Below, one piece after another: positions 34,047 to 42,559 of a stretch of DNA of 64,000 nt. This stretch comes from Streptomyces sp. NBC_00370 (GTDB lineage Bacteria > Actinomycetota > Actinomycetes > Streptomycetales > Streptomycetaceae). Within the stretch, counting starts at the first letter, position 1, and the number at the start of each line of letters is the position of its first letter. Both the position numbers and the translations under genes were made by a program. The notes beneath the pieces are model-generated. The model was not told the origin of the DNA. It saw nothing but the letters and a program-made list of their open reading frames with translations, and made no database searches. The stretch lies in NCBI RefSeq assembly GCF_036084755.1, contig NZ_CP107968.1, forward strand, positions 5,418,501-5,482,500, written 5' to 3'.

Positions 34047-34058
34047 ACTGACGTCAGT
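34047..34058. promoter_or_regulatory. Palindromic operator between oxidoreductase and merR genes
   Basis: ACTGACGTCAGT, a perfect 12-bp palindrome preceded by a further CTGAC half-site, in the AT-richer space between the divergent genes. Position and symmetry suit binding of the MerR-family regulator at 34108. Confidence 0.65.
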
Positions 34059-34107
34059 TGCAAGTCGGACGGGCCCACCGTCCGGCGGACCGGCCGGAGG
34101 AGGACAG

Positions 34108-34473
34108 GTGCGCATCGGTGAGGTCGCCGACCAGGCGGGAGTGAGCGTACGGGCGCTGCGCTACTACGAGCAGCAGGATCTGCTCCAGGCGTGCCGCAGC
34201 CCCGGTGGCCACCGGCACTACCCCGACACCGCCGTCAGCCGGGTCCGGCTGATCCAGCAGCTGTACGCCGCGGGCCTCCCGAGCCGGGTGGTCCGCGACG
34301 TGCTGCCGTGCGTGGACTCGGGTGAGGCGTCCCCGAAACTCCTGGACCAGATGGAGGCGGAACGGGTCCGCATCGACGAGCGGATCACCGACCTGCTGGC
34401 TGTGCGCGACCGGCTCGACGACGTGATCACCCTCACCCGGGACCCGGACGCCGACTGCCCTCACCTGCGGTGA
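34108..34473 (+). CDS. MerR-family transcriptional regulator
   Basis: A 121-aa MerR protein: winged HTH at the N-terminus (MRIGEVADQAGVSVRALRYY), wing SPGGHRHYPDTAV, then an antiparallel coiled-coil helix at about 78-110 and a short tail with DADCPH. There is one Cys in the helix region and one in the tail, so redox or metal sensing is possible but unproved. GTG 34108 follows GGAGGA. It probably controls itself and the divergent oxidoreductase. Confidence 0.9.
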   Translation: MRIGEVADQAGVSVRALRYYEQQDLLQACRSPGGHRHYPDTAVSRVRLIQQLYAAGLPSRVVRDVLPCVDSGEASPKLLDQMEAERVRIDERITDLLAVRDRLDDVITLTRDPDADCPHLR

Positions 34474-34500
34474 GAACCGCGGATCAGTGATCCGGCCCGG

Positions 34501-36216
34501 TCACAGGGCCGGCCGGGTCAGGGTCGCGGTCGTCCACGCCGTGGCCCTCGGGGGCTTCGCCGTGCAGCCGCCGTCCCTCGGCAGCCGGTAGGTCGAACTC
34601 AGCCGGTAGTCGCCGGCCTCGGGGACCGTCAGCCGGGTCCAGTGGCCGTCGCGTGCCACGCACGCGCCCTTCGCCCGCAGCCACGGCGAGTACGCGATCC
34701 GTACCGTCACCGAACCCGCCACCGGCATCCGGACCAGCAGGTCCGCCTCGCTGCTCCGCGCTACGGAGCCCGGCGGTGAGACCAGCGGGACGGCGTCGCG
34801 TACCCGGTAGACCGTCCACCCGCTGTCCTGCCACACCGGCTCCAGCCAGTCCGGCTCCGAGCGGACGACGGCGGCCTCGGACTCGGCGGGGCCGTCGGGG
34901 GTGCCGTGCGGCAGGACGACCAGGCCGACCGCCCAGCGGTCCAGCCAGCCGCGGTACGTCTCGGCGGTGAGCGGGCCCTCGTAGAAGACCCGGCCGCGCA
35001 CCACGTCCAGTTGACGGTTCCAGCCGCGCGCCATGTTGATGTGCGGGGCGAGGATCGCCGCCTCCCGGTGGTCGCGCGCCGGGACGACCTCGACCCGGGT
35101 GCGCTCGGCGCCGAGCCGCCGCAGCGCCGCCGCCACGCCCGCGCTGCGCTCCGCCCAGGCGGGCACGGTGTTGGAGACCCGCAGGTCGTCGTCCGTCTTG
35201 TTGATCACCCAGCCGGTGTTCACCAGAACAGCCGCCACCAGCACGGCCCGTGGCACCGCGCGGCGCAGGCTCGGTGAGCGCACGAAGGACATGAAGTGGG
35301 CCCGGCTGACACCGCGCGTCAGCAGCGCCGCGAGCAGCAGGGGCGGCCCCGCGAGCCCCACCAGCCGCTCCACGTTCGTACCGATCGGTGAGGTGACGGC
35401 GTACGTCAGCACGACCCCCGCCGCGTACACGGCGGTGCCGAACCGGACGAGCCGCCAGGTGCGCGGCGCGGTCAGGCCGAGGGCCGCGCAGGCGATGAGC
35501 GGCATCACCAACTTGCCGGGGCCCATGGGCTGTTCGCCCTGGAAGGGGAAGAGGACCGAGACCGTGCCCACCACGAACGCCGGCGGTACGACCAGTACGG
35601 CCGCCTGCGTCCACCGGCGGTCCAGCAGATACGCCGCGCCCGCCACCACCAGGAAGAGCCCGGCCACCGGGCTCGCCGCGGCGGTGAGCGTGGCGAGCAG
35701 CACAGCGAGCACCGTCCGCCGGACGTACAGCAGGGTGAACAGGCCGATCGCCACCCCGAGCGCGAACGTCGTACGCCCGGACGCGACGTTGCACCACAGG
35801 ACCAGCGCGGCGAGCACCGCGGGCCACAACGGCCGCCGTACCCCGGCCCGTACGAAGAGCAGCGCCATGCCCCAGCTCCCGGCGAGCCCGGCGGCCACCG
35901 AGACCGCCTTGACGCCGAGGACGGCCATCAGCGCGGGCGCCAGCAGGCTGTAGTTGGCGGTGTGCGTGCCGCCGTACCAGGACAGGTCGTAGGGGGTCGC
36001 CGGGTGCCGGCGCATGAACCCGGCCCAGGCGAACTGCGCCGCCAGGTCGCCGCCGCCCGTCGCGAGGAGGACGGCCCATACCGCGTACAGCGGTACGACG
36101 ACGGCCGTCGCGATCAGCGGCACCCGCAGCCGGTGAACGGCGCGCCGCGCGACGGCCTTGCGCCGGGCCATGGGGTCGCCTCGCCCGCTCCCTGTCTTCT
36201 CTTCGATCGTCCGCAC
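34501..36216 (-). CDS. Polytopic membrane protein, glycosyltransferase-like layout
   Basis: A 571-aa protein with about ten hydrophobic segments between residues 30 and 340 and a C-terminal extracytoplasmic domain of about 200 residues. This is the layout of GT-C type transferases or polymer-modifying proteins, but I see no firm family signature. Short loops with Asp/His (TPYDLSWYGGTHT near residue 74) are compatible with a GT-C active site. GTG 36216 is likely leaderless: TAGGCT stands 7 nt before. ATG 36171 is the alternative. Confidence 0.68.
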   Translation of the reverse strand: MRTIEEKTGSGRGDPMARRKAVARRAVHRLRVPLIATAVVVPLYAVWAVLLATGGGDLAAQFAWAGFMRRHPATPYDLSWYGGTHTANYSLLAPALMAVLGVKAVSVAAGLAGSWGMALLFVRAGVRRPLWPAVLAALVLWCNVASGRTTFALGVAIGLFTLLYVRRTVLAVLLATLTAAASPVAGLFLVVAGAAYLLDRRWTQAAVLVVPPAFVVGTVSVLFPFQGEQPMGPGKLVMPLIACAALGLTAPRTWRLVRFGTAVYAAGVVLTYAVTSPIGTNVERLVGLAGPPLLLAALLTRGVSRAHFMSFVRSPSLRRAVPRAVLVAAVLVNTGWVINKTDDDLRVSNTVPAWAERSAGVAAALRRLGAERTRVEVVPARDHREAAILAPHINMARGWNRQLDVVRGRVFYEGPLTAETYRGWLDRWAVGLVVLPHGTPDGPAESEAAVVRSEPDWLEPVWQDSGWTVYRVRDAVPLVSPPGSVARSSEADLLVRMPVAGSVTVRIAYSPWLRAKGACVARDGHWTRLTVPEAGDYRLSSTYRLPRDGGCTAKPPRATAWTTATLTRPAL

Positions 36217-36223
36217 GGCACCG

Positions 36224-36229
36224 AGCCTA
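36224..36229 (-). promoter_or_regulatory. Leaderless -10 element of the membrane protein gene
   Basis: On the minus strand TAGGCT lies 7 nt before GTG 36216, the spacing of leaderless transcripts. Confidence 0.5.
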
Positions 36230-36243
36230 GGCGAAGGTAAGGG

Positions 36244-36450
36244 TCACGTATCCAGAACGCCCCCTTCCGCAACCGGGACGTCCTGGCGTACCTGCCTGAT
36301 CAGGATCTCCCCGAGACAGCTGCTCGCGGGGGTGTGGGTGCGCAGGATCACATCCGGGTACGGCCGTGCGCCGAGGACGCCGAGAACGTCCGCCGCCGGG
36401 TGGCCGGAGCGCACGCTGTCGGCCAGTTGATTTCGCCGGCGGCGGAACAC
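36244..36450 (-). CDS. Possible small protein upstream of popR
   Basis: A 68-aa minus-strand frame from GTG 36450 with fairly protein-like composition ([20 protein letters not shown]). It has no ribosome site, lies in the space between two divergent promoters and has no recognised family. It may be spurious. Confidence 0.25.
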   Translation of the reverse strand: MFRRRRNQLADSVRSGHPAADVLGVLGARPYPDVILRTHTPASSCLGEILIRQVRQDVPVAEGGVLDT

Positions 36451-36475
36451 GGCTGCCGGCCCGGCGCGTGCCTCC

Positions 36476-36481
36476 TACTCT
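36476..36481 (+). promoter_or_regulatory. Leaderless -10 element of popR
   Basis: TACTCT 6 nt before GTG 36488. Confidence 0.5.
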
Positions 36482-36487
36482 GGAGGG

Positions 36488-36943
36488 GTGACCAGTCATG
36501 TGCCGAACGACGCCCGCGTCATCCCGCTGCGCCCGGCCGCCGCCCGCGCGGTCAGAGAGCCGTTGTGGCGCGATGTCGTCGGTGATGTGCTGCGCCGTGA
36601 ACGGCTCGCGCAGGAGCGCACGCTCAAGCAGGTGGCCGAGGCGGCGAGGATCTCCCTGCCGTATCTGTCCGAGCTGGAGCGCGGCCGCAAGGAGGCCTCG
36701 TCCGAAGTCCTCGCCGCCGCCGCGCACGCGCTCGGGCTGCGGCTCGCCGATCTGCTGGGCCTGGCCCGGGTCGAGTTGATCCGGCTGACCGCCGTGGACC
36801 GGGTCGGGCCTGACGCGGCGAGGTCGGTCAGCTCGGTGACCTCGGCGACGTCCGTCACCTCCGTAACGTCGGTGACGTCCCGGCGTACCGGCACCTCCGT
36901 CACCCGCCCGGGCCAGGGCCAGGTGCTCTCGCTAGCCGCCTGA
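36488..36943 (+). CDS. popR: XRE-family regulator PopR
   Basis: A 151-aa regulator with a Cro/C1 helix-turn-helix at about residues 38-92 ([20 protein letters not shown]), as in ClgR and PopR. In S. lividans PopR activates clpP3-clpP4 and is itself degraded by ClpP1P2 through C-terminal alanines; this protein ends in VLSLAA, which fits. A Ser-Val-Thr repeat tract (about 112-130) links the HTH to the tail. It is convergent with clpP4, overlapping its 3' end by 12 nt. Identity rests on context and tail. Confidence 0.8.
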   Translation: MTSHVPNDARVIPLRPAAARAVREPLWRDVVGDVLRRERLAQERTLKQVAEAARISLPYLSELERGRKEASSEVLAAAAHALGLRLADLLGLARVELIRLTAVDRVGPDAARSVSSVTSATSVTSVTSVTSRRTGTSVTRPGQGQVLSLAA

Positions 36944-37537
36944 CACCCGGCGCCGGCTGAGCACTTCGTCGGCGAGCCCGTACGCCACGGCCTCGCGCGC
37001 CGTGAACACCTTGTCGCGGTCCATGTCGGCCCGCAGCGTCGCGACGTCGTGCGGCGTGTGCCGGGACAGCACCTCCTCGACCTCCGAGCGGATCCGCAGC
37101 ACCTCCTTGGCCCGGAGGCTGAGGTCCGACACGGTCCCCTGCTGCCCGCCGCTGGCCGGCTGCCCCAGCAGCACCCGCGAGTGTTCGAGGATGAACCGCC
37201 GCCCCGGCGCGCCACCGGCCAGCAGGACGGCGGCCGTTGACGCGGCCTGGCCGACGCAGTACGTCGAGACGGGCGCGCTCACGTAGCTCATCGTGTCGTA
37301 GATCGCCATGAGCGAAGTGAACGAGCCGCCGGGGGAGTTGATGTAGATCGAGATCTCCCGTTCCGGGTCGGAGAACTCCAGATGGAAGAGCTGGGCGATG
37401 ACGACGTTCGCGACGCCGTCGTCCAGTTCCGTACCGAGGAAGATGACCCGCTCGGAGAGCAGCCGGCTGTAGATGTCGTACGCCCGCTCGCCCTGCGGGG
37501 TGCGCTGGACGACGGTCGGAATCGTGTACTGGCTCAT
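36932..37537 (-). CDS. clpP4: ClpP-family protease subunit ClpP4, catalytic His replaced
   Basis: A 201-aa ClpP paralogue. The Ser motif [11 protein letters not shown] is present, and the Asp region ([19 protein letters not shown]) as well, but the histidine of the usual HQP motif is replaced: the sequence reads [12 protein letters not shown]. It may lack independent proteolytic activity and serve as partner of ClpP3. ATG 37537 begins one nucleotide after the clpP3 stop, so the two subunits are made in coupled fashion. Confidence 0.9.
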   Translation of the reverse strand: MSQYTIPTVVQRTPQGERAYDIYSRLLSERVIFLGTELDDGVANVVIAQLFHLEFSDPEREISIYINSPGGSFTSLMAIYDTMSYVSAPVSTYCVGQAASTAAVLLAGGAPGRRFILEHSRVLLGQPASGGQQGTVSDLSLRAKEVLRIRSEVEEVLSRHTPHDVATLRADMDRDKVFTAREAVAYGLADEVLSRRRVSGG

Positions 37538-37538
37538 G

Positions 37539-38162
37539 TCACAGCCCCGCCCGTCGCCGCGACCCCGCGGGCCGTACGTCGTCAAGCGACTCGACGACGC
37601 GGTCGATCATCCCGTACTCCCTGGCCTGTTCGGCCGTGAACCACCGGTCGCGGTCCCCGTCGCGGGAGACGGTCTCCGCGCTCTGCCCCGTGTGTTCGGC
37701 GGTGATCCGCTCGATCGCCTTCTTGGTGAAGTCGAGGTTCTCGGCCTGGATCGCGATGTCCGCCGCCGTACCGCCGATCCCGGCCGACGGCTGATGCATC
37801 ATGATCCGCGCGTTCGGCAGGGCGTGGCGCTTGCCGTGCTGTCCGACGCAGAGCAGGAACTGGCCCATGCTGGCGGCGAATCCCATGGCGAGCGTCGACA
37901 CGTCGTTCGGGACGAGCCGCATCGTGTCGTAGATCGCGAGCCCGGCCGTCACCGATCCGCCGGGGCTGTTGATGTAGAGGCTGATGTCGGTCTTCGGGTC
38001 CTCGGCCGACAGCAGGAGCAGTTGGGCACAGACGCGGTTGGCCGACACGTCGTCGACCTGGGTGCCGAGGACGATGATCCGCTGCGTGAGCAGTTGCGCT
38101 GCCAGATGGTCGTCGAACTGGGTGGCGGGCGTATCGCCGTCGCCGGCGGCACGTACGTACAT
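37539..38162 (-). CDS. clpP3: ATP-dependent Clp protease proteolytic subunit ClpP3
   Basis: A 207-aa ClpP with an intact triad: Ser in [11 protein letters not shown], His in [11 protein letters not shown], Asp in [29 protein letters not shown] is the typical substrate-strand segment. It forms tetradecamers with ClpP4 that work with a Clp ATPase. GGAGGA precedes the ATG. In Streptomyces this second ClpP pair is expressed when ClpP1P2 fails, under PopR. Confidence 0.92.
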   Translation of the reverse strand: MYVRAAGDGDTPATQFDDHLAAQLLTQRIIVLGTQVDDVSANRVCAQLLLLSAEDPKTDISLYINSPGGSVTAGLAIYDTMRLVPNDVSTLAMGFAASMGQFLLCVGQHGKRHALPNARIMMHQPSAGIGGTAADIAIQAENLDFTKKAIERITAEHTGQSAETVSRDGDRDRWFTAEQAREYGMIDRVVESLDDVRPAGSRRRAGL

Positions 38163-38241
38163 GGGTCCTCCTTCGCCGCACCTGGGCCGGCCGGCCCGGG
38201 CGCTGAGACCCCTCCACCATCCGTGCGTCGGCCCCGCCAGG

Positions 38242-38931
38242 TCAGCGTTCTCGGCCCGCGGCAGATTCGCCGAGGGCAGAGCGCGGCGCAGCGGTGAGCG
38301 TCAGGCTGCCGGGGAGCGCGGCGACGGTCTCGCGGAACAGTCCGCCGAGGTCGGTACGGGCCGGCTGCGCCGCCCAGCCGGCGAGCGCGAGGTGGAACGC
38401 GGCGAGCAGCACGTCGACGGCGAGGCGGGGGCGCGGGTCGTCGCGTTCCGGCAGGTCGAACCTGCGGCGCAGGATCTCCAGCGCGCGCTCCGTGGTGCGC
38501 GCGCAGAACTCCAGGCCGTGGGCGTCCATGGAGGGGGTCTGCCCGGCCAGTTGCCTGCTGAGCAGGATGCGCCGCTCGGCGCCGTCGTCGGCCAGGACGC
38601 GCGTGAGTGCGGCGAGGAGCGCGTCACGCATCAGCTCCAGCAGCGGCGGATCCTCGACTGCGGCAGCGGGGCCGCCGGGGGCCTCCAGCTCGGTCAGGAA
38701 CGTCAGCCAGATGTCCTGGGTAGGGGCGGAGGCGACGTCCTCCTTGCTGCTGAAGGTGCGGAAGAAGGTGCGCTTGGAGACGTCGACCGTGTCGCACAGC
38801 TCGTCGAGCGTGACGCCGCCGAATCCGCGCTCGCCGAACAGCTCAAGGGCGGAGTCGATGAGCGCTTGGCGGGTGCGCTGCTTCTTGCGCTCGCGCAGCG
38901 AGGGGCGCGGCACGGTCTCGGAGCTGGTCAC
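38242..38931 (-). CDS. TetR-family transcriptional regulator
   Basis: A 229-aa TetR repressor. The HTH runs from about residue 14 to 60 (RQALIDSALELFGERGFGGV, TVDVSKRTFFRTF). The ligand domain is all-helical, without an informative motif. GTG 38931 is chosen: TACGAT stands 6 nt before it, giving a leaderless message; ATG 38979 would pass through the promoter. Divergent from an oxidoreductase gene with an imperfect palindrome between. Confidence 0.87.
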   Translation of the reverse strand: MTSSETVPRPSLRERKKQRTRQALIDSALELFGERGFGGVTLDELCDTVDVSKRTFFRTFSSKEDVASAPTQDIWLTFLTELEAPGGPAAAVEDPPLLELMRDALLAALTRVLADDGAERRILLSRQLAGQTPSMDAHGLEFCARTTERALEILRRRFDLPERDDPRPRLAVDVLLAAFHLALAGWAAQPARTDLGGLFRETVAALPGSLTLTAAPRSALGESAAGRER

Positions 38932-38958
38932 GGACCGATCGTACCGCCGGAGCGAATG

Positions 38959-38980
38959 CCATGCGTAGGCGTATGCCACT
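38959..38980. promoter_or_regulatory. Likely TetR operator
   Basis: Imperfect 22-bp palindrome TG.CAT.CG...CG.ATG.CA (from the TGCC at about 38957 to GCCA near 38978) between the divergent TetR and oxidoreductase genes, close upstream of the TetR promoter. Confidence 0.5.
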
Positions 38981-39028
38981 GAGTAGCATTACGATGGAGG
39001 CCACGCCACTGACCGAAAGGTGTTCACC

Positions 39029-39958
39029 ATGCGCGCCCTGCTCGTCGACCGCACCGCCCCCGCGGGTATCCGCCTCGGCGAGGCCCCCGACCCGCTCCCT
39101 GGTCCGCACGAGGCGCTGGTCAGGGTGGTCGCCACCTCGCTCAACCAGGGCGAGGTCAAGCACGGCGTCAGCGCGGCCCCCGACGGCGCCGTGCTCGGCT
39201 GGGACGCGGCGGGCGTGGTTGAACGCGCGGCAGCCGACGGCTCGGGCCCGGCCGCCGGAACCCCTGTGGTCACGCTCGGCGCCGACGGCGCCTGGGCCGA
39301 ACTGCGCGCCGTGGACACGGACTTGCTCGGCGCGGTCCAGCCGTCCGCCGACCTCGGCGCGATCAGCACCATCCCGGTGGCAGCCACCAGCGCCCTGCTC
39401 GCCCTCCGCAGAACGGGCCCCTTGCTCGGCCGCCGAATCCTGATCACCGGCGCCACGGGCGGCGTCGGCCGCTACGCGGTCCAACTCGCCCGCCAGAGCG
39501 GCGCGTACGTCATCGCCTCCACCGGAGACCCGGACACGCACGGCGAAGAACTGCGCACCCTGGGAGCCCACGAGGTAATCGCGGCCCCCGCCCGCCTGGC
39601 CGGCCCGGTGGACGCGGTGCTGGACATGGTGGGCGGCGAGCAACTGGTCCAGTCCTACGACAAGTTGACGGAGAACGGCACGCTGGTCGCCCTGGGCCAC
39701 AGCGCGGGCGAACCCGAACACTTCCCCTACGGCGCCCTCTTCGGCGACCAGGGCCGCCACAACCGCGCGATCGTCAGCTTCTTCCTCCTGTCCAGCCCCG
39801 ACCTGACCCCGGCCCTGACCTGGCTGGCGGACCAGGTCACGGCCGGAACCCTGAACCCGGGAATCTCCTGGCGAGGCAGCTGGAACGAGTCCGCCGAAGC
39901 AGTCACGGCAATGCTCGAAGGCCGCCTCCACGGCAAGGCGGTACTCGACATCACGTGA
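39029..39958 (+). CDS. Zinc-independent MDR-family oxidoreductase
   Basis: A 309-aa quinone-oxidoreductase-like enzyme: GroES-like N-terminus with [16 protein letters not shown], nucleotide motif [21 protein letters not shown] near residue 140, and the [17 protein letters not shown] segment typical of QOR proteins. No structural zinc site. ATG 39029 follows GAAAGG. Its 3' end overlaps the next, convergent gene by 8 nt. Probably the target of the divergent TetR regulator. Confidence 0.86.
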   Translation: MRALLVDRTAPAGIRLGEAPDPLPGPHEALVRVVATSLNQGEVKHGVSAAPDGAVLGWDAAGVVERAAADGSGPAAGTPVVTLGADGAWAELRAVDTDLLGAVQPSADLGAISTIPVAATSALLALRRTGPLLGRRILITGATGGVGRYAVQLARQSGAYVIASTGDPDTHGEELRTLGAHEVIAAPARLAGPVDAVLDMVGGEQLVQSYDKLTENGTLVALGHSAGEPEHFPYGALFGDQGRHNRAIVSFFLLSSPDLTPALTWLADQVTAGTLNPGISWRGSWNESAEAVTAMLEGRLHGKAVLDIT

Positions 39959-40304
39959 GGGGCGCCACGAAGCGCGGCTCCGGCCAGTCGGTGACCGGCG
40001 CGGCGGCGGACGAGTAGATCTCCAACAGCGAGAGATAGCCGTCCCGCGTGAACACCATCACGCCCGCGTCGGCCGGCTCGACGTACCAGGCGTCCGCCGC
40101 TGGGTTCCCGTGCACCGGAGCGGGCGCCACGGCCGCACGATCCACGGCCAGATCGACGCTCGCGCACCCGCAGGCGCACCTACCGACGACCCGCACGAAC
40201 CCCACTTGCGCCCGCAACGCGGCCCGCACCGAACCACCCCCGTCGAGCAGCGCGTCGAGCGTCCCCTTCACACCTGCCGACGGCACCTCACCGGTTGTCG
40301 TCAT
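39951..40304 (-). CDS. Hypothetical protein
   Basis: A 117-aa soluble protein with [15 protein letters not shown] near residue 40, a Cys cluster that may bind metal, and a beta-rich C-terminal half ([18 protein letters not shown]). It resembles small Streptomyces proteins of unknown function found beside regulators. The ATG at 40304 lies behind a long G run on the minus strand. Confidence 0.65.
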   Translation of the reverse strand: MTTTGEVPSAGVKGTLDALLDGGGSVRAALRAQVGFVRVVGRCACGCASVDLAVDRAAVAPAPVHGNPAADAWYVEPADAGVMVFTRDGYLSLLEIYSSAAAPVTDWPEPRFVAPLT

Positions 40305-40379
40305 CACGCGATCCCCCCCCGAGTCTTCTAGGCCCTCGCACACGATCTCGCATGGGGGACGGTTGCTTCATCGAGTTTG

Positions 40380-40961
40380 TCAGTAGGGGAGCGGCGGAGA
40401 TGTGGACGCAGTCCCGTCGTCCAGGTCGAAGCGGCAGAAGACGCTCTTGCCACCTTCTTCGCGTGGTGCCCACCATGCCGCGTCGGACAGCGACTGGATG
40501 ATCAGCAGGCCCCGGCCGTTGTCGGCGAGCAGCGCGTCCGAAGGCATGTCCGGGTCGTCACCGGCGAGCAGGTCACCTGCCGGAAGCATCGGGGGTGTCG
40601 AGTCCTCGTCGGCGACCTCCAGGAACAGGCACGTGGGCCAGGCCCGGACGGTCACGGCGATCTTTCGGCCGCCGCTGCTCTCACCGCTGACCGCCGCTGT
40701 CTGCCACCCGTCCGGGACGGCGTGATGCACGGCGTTGCCGACGAGTTCGGACAGACACAGACTGACGTCGTCCACCAGTCGGTGGAGATCCCAGTCATGC
40801 AGGGCATCGAAGGCCAGGCGGCGGACCACTGCCCCCGTATCGGGGGCTTCCGCGTCTAGGGTCACCGCGCGGCTGCGTTCCGATCCGGCGATGTCGGCCG
40901 GCTCCAGAGCCGCGAGATGCGCCGTACGCAAGGGCCGGCGATGGTTCTCTCGCGAAGTCAT
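40380..40961 (-). CDS. HATPase_c ATP-binding protein, anti-sigma/RsbW type
   Basis: A 193-aa GHKL ATPase like the many SpoIIAB/RsbW-type proteins of Streptomyces. The N box is LCLSELVGNAVHHA near residue 72, and the G1 region DNGRGLLIIQSLSD near 155. It could bind and inhibit a sigma factor or act as a free serine kinase; no partner is adjacent. CGGAGGA precedes the ATG. Divergent from an XRE/TPR regulator with a strong inverted repeat between the two, a pairing often seen in Streptomyces (XRE with HATPase). Confidence 0.8.
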   Translation of the reverse strand: MTSRENHRRPLRTAHLAALEPADIAGSERSRAVTLDAEAPDTGAVVRRLAFDALHDWDLHRLVDDVSLCLSELVGNAVHHAVPDGWQTAAVSGESSGGRKIAVTVRAWPTCLFLEVADEDSTPPMLPAGDLLAGDDPDMPSDALLADNGRGLLIIQSLSDAAWWAPREEGGKSVFCRFDLDDGTASTSPPLPY

Positions 40962-41068
40962 CGCATTGTCCTCCGTTCGTCGGCAGCCAGGAGCGCCGCC
41001 GTGTGCGGGCAAGTCAACGGCGAGTTGTGACCGACCGGCAGCGTCCACAGCGGGGTCCGTGTGACCAC

Positions 41069-41110
41069 GGGGGTTCACGACGAGTCGGGGGGGTTCGTTC
41101 GTGAACCCCC
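41069..41110. promoter_or_regulatory. Inverted repeat between HATPase and XRE genes
   Basis: Perfect 12-bp arms GGGGGTTCACGA (41069-41080) and complement (41099-41110) with an 18-bp spacer. A third GGGGTTC half-site within the spacer at about 41088 allows an alternative pairing. It lies 67 bp before the XRE start and is a good candidate for autoregulation. Confidence 0.62.
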
Positions 41111-41176
41111 GGTACATGGCCGAAATGGCGTGGCACGATGAACACTTGCCGTAATCGACCCGTAACAGGGGGGATC

Positions 41177-42550
41177 GTGGGCAGGGAGCCGAATCACCGA
41201 CTGGCCGCGCTCATGGCCGAGGCCGGAGCCTCCAACAAGGGCCTGGCCCGACGGGTGCAGGGGGTGGCCTCGCGTCACGGCGCGCATGTCGGAACGACGC
41301 ATGTGGCCGTGCAGCGGTGGCTCGACGGCAGCGGCATTCAGGCGGAGACAGCGGCGTACCTGGCCGAGGCGCTGGCCGAGAAGCTGGGACGCCGGATCAC
41401 ACCGCGCGATCTCGGCTTCCCTGAAGCGACCGTCCGCCCCGCCGCCACCGGGGCCAGCTATGCCACGTCGCTCGCCGAAGCCCTCGGTGTACTCGACGGT
41501 CTGACGCAGCTTCGACCGGAGGACTCCTCGTCCGTCACCGAGTTGCCGCACGACGGCGAGATCAACACGGCCGTACTGTCGTGGCTCGTCTCGCGCCCGG
41601 ACGGCTTACCGGCCGACGGCGGCGGCTCCCGGCGTGTCGGTATGCGCGACGTCGCCGCGGTCCGCACGGCCGCCGAGATGTTCATGCGGCTGGACTTCCT
41701 CTACGGCGGTGGCCACGGGCACAGGGCGCTGCGCCACTACTTCCGGCATGAGGTACTGCCCCTGCTCAGCGGTGGTTACAGCGAGCGTGTCGGCACGGCT
41801 CTTTTCAGTGCTGCCGCCGAGAGCGCACAACTGCTCGCATGGACCGCCTACGACAGCGGTAACCACCACCTCGCGGCCCGATACCTGTTGTCCACGCTCC
41901 GGCTCACGCAGGTCACGGGCGACCGCATGACGGGCTCGCGCATCCTCGCCAACATGAGTCACCAGGCCAACTACCTGGGCCAAGCGCCGAGGGCCACACG
42001 ATTGGCTCGCGCCGCGGTCGAAGGTGGTGGACACGGCCGCGCGACGCCCCGTGCCATGGCGCTGTTCGCCGCGCACGAGGCCCGCGCGCTGGCCACAGGA
42101 CTGAACCCCGGAGGCGCCCGGCGGGCGATGCGCGAGGCAGAGAGCTACTTCGACCGCGCGGAGACAGCCGACGATCCCGCCTGGTTGGCGTACGTGGACG
42201 AGGCCGAACTGGCCGGCGAGTTCAGCCACTGTTTCCGCGACCTCGGCGAATCGGCGCTCGCCGTCTCGTACGCCGAGCGGGCCGTCAGGCTGACCGACCC
42301 CAAGTACGCCCGCACCCTGGGCTTCTGCCGGTTGGTGCTCGCGCAGAGCCTGCTCCGCGACGGCCAGCTGGAGGCTGCTGTCACGACCGCCGGGTCGGCG
42401 ATGGCGCAGGGGGACGCACTCCAGTCGGCGCGCTTCCAGCGCTATGTCACGGACTTTCGGCGCGAGGTCGCTCCGCATGCGACGAACCCAGCCGTGCGGC
42501 AGTTCAACGAACTCGTGCGGGTTGCCCTCGCCGGTCTCGACGACGAGTAG
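41177..42550 (+). CDS. XRE-type DNA-binding protein with TPR-like domain
   Basis: A 457-aa regulator. The N-terminal 80 residues look like a Cro/C1-type HTH (LAALMAEAGASNKGLARRVQ, VAVQRWLDG, AYLAEALAEKLGRRI), followed by a helical region 150-450 with TPR-like helical pairs (LARAAVEGGG, ALAVSYAERAVRL). Such proteins sense peptides or small molecules in Gram-positives; here the ligand is unknown. GTG 41177 follows GGGGGGA. Divergent from an HATPase gene. Confidence 0.78.
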   Translation: MGREPNHRLAALMAEAGASNKGLARRVQGVASRHGAHVGTTHVAVQRWLDGSGIQAETAAYLAEALAEKLGRRITPRDLGFPEATVRPAATGASYATSLAEALGVLDGLTQLRPEDSSSVTELPHDGEINTAVLSWLVSRPDGLPADGGGSRRVGMRDVAAVRTAAEMFMRLDFLYGGGHGHRALRHYFRHEVLPLLSGGYSERVGTALFSAAAESAQLLAWTAYDSGNHHLAARYLLSTLRLTQVTGDRMTGSRILANMSHQANYLGQAPRATRLARAAVEGGGHGRATPRAMALFAAHEARALATGLNPGGARRAMREAESYFDRAETADDPAWLAYVDEAELAGEFSHCFRDLGESALAVSYAERAVRLTDPKYARTLGFCRLVLAQSLLRDGQLEAAVTTAGSAMAQGDALQSARFQRYVTDFRREVAPHATNPAVRQFNELVRVALAGLDDE

Positions 42551-42559
42551 CGGATTCGG

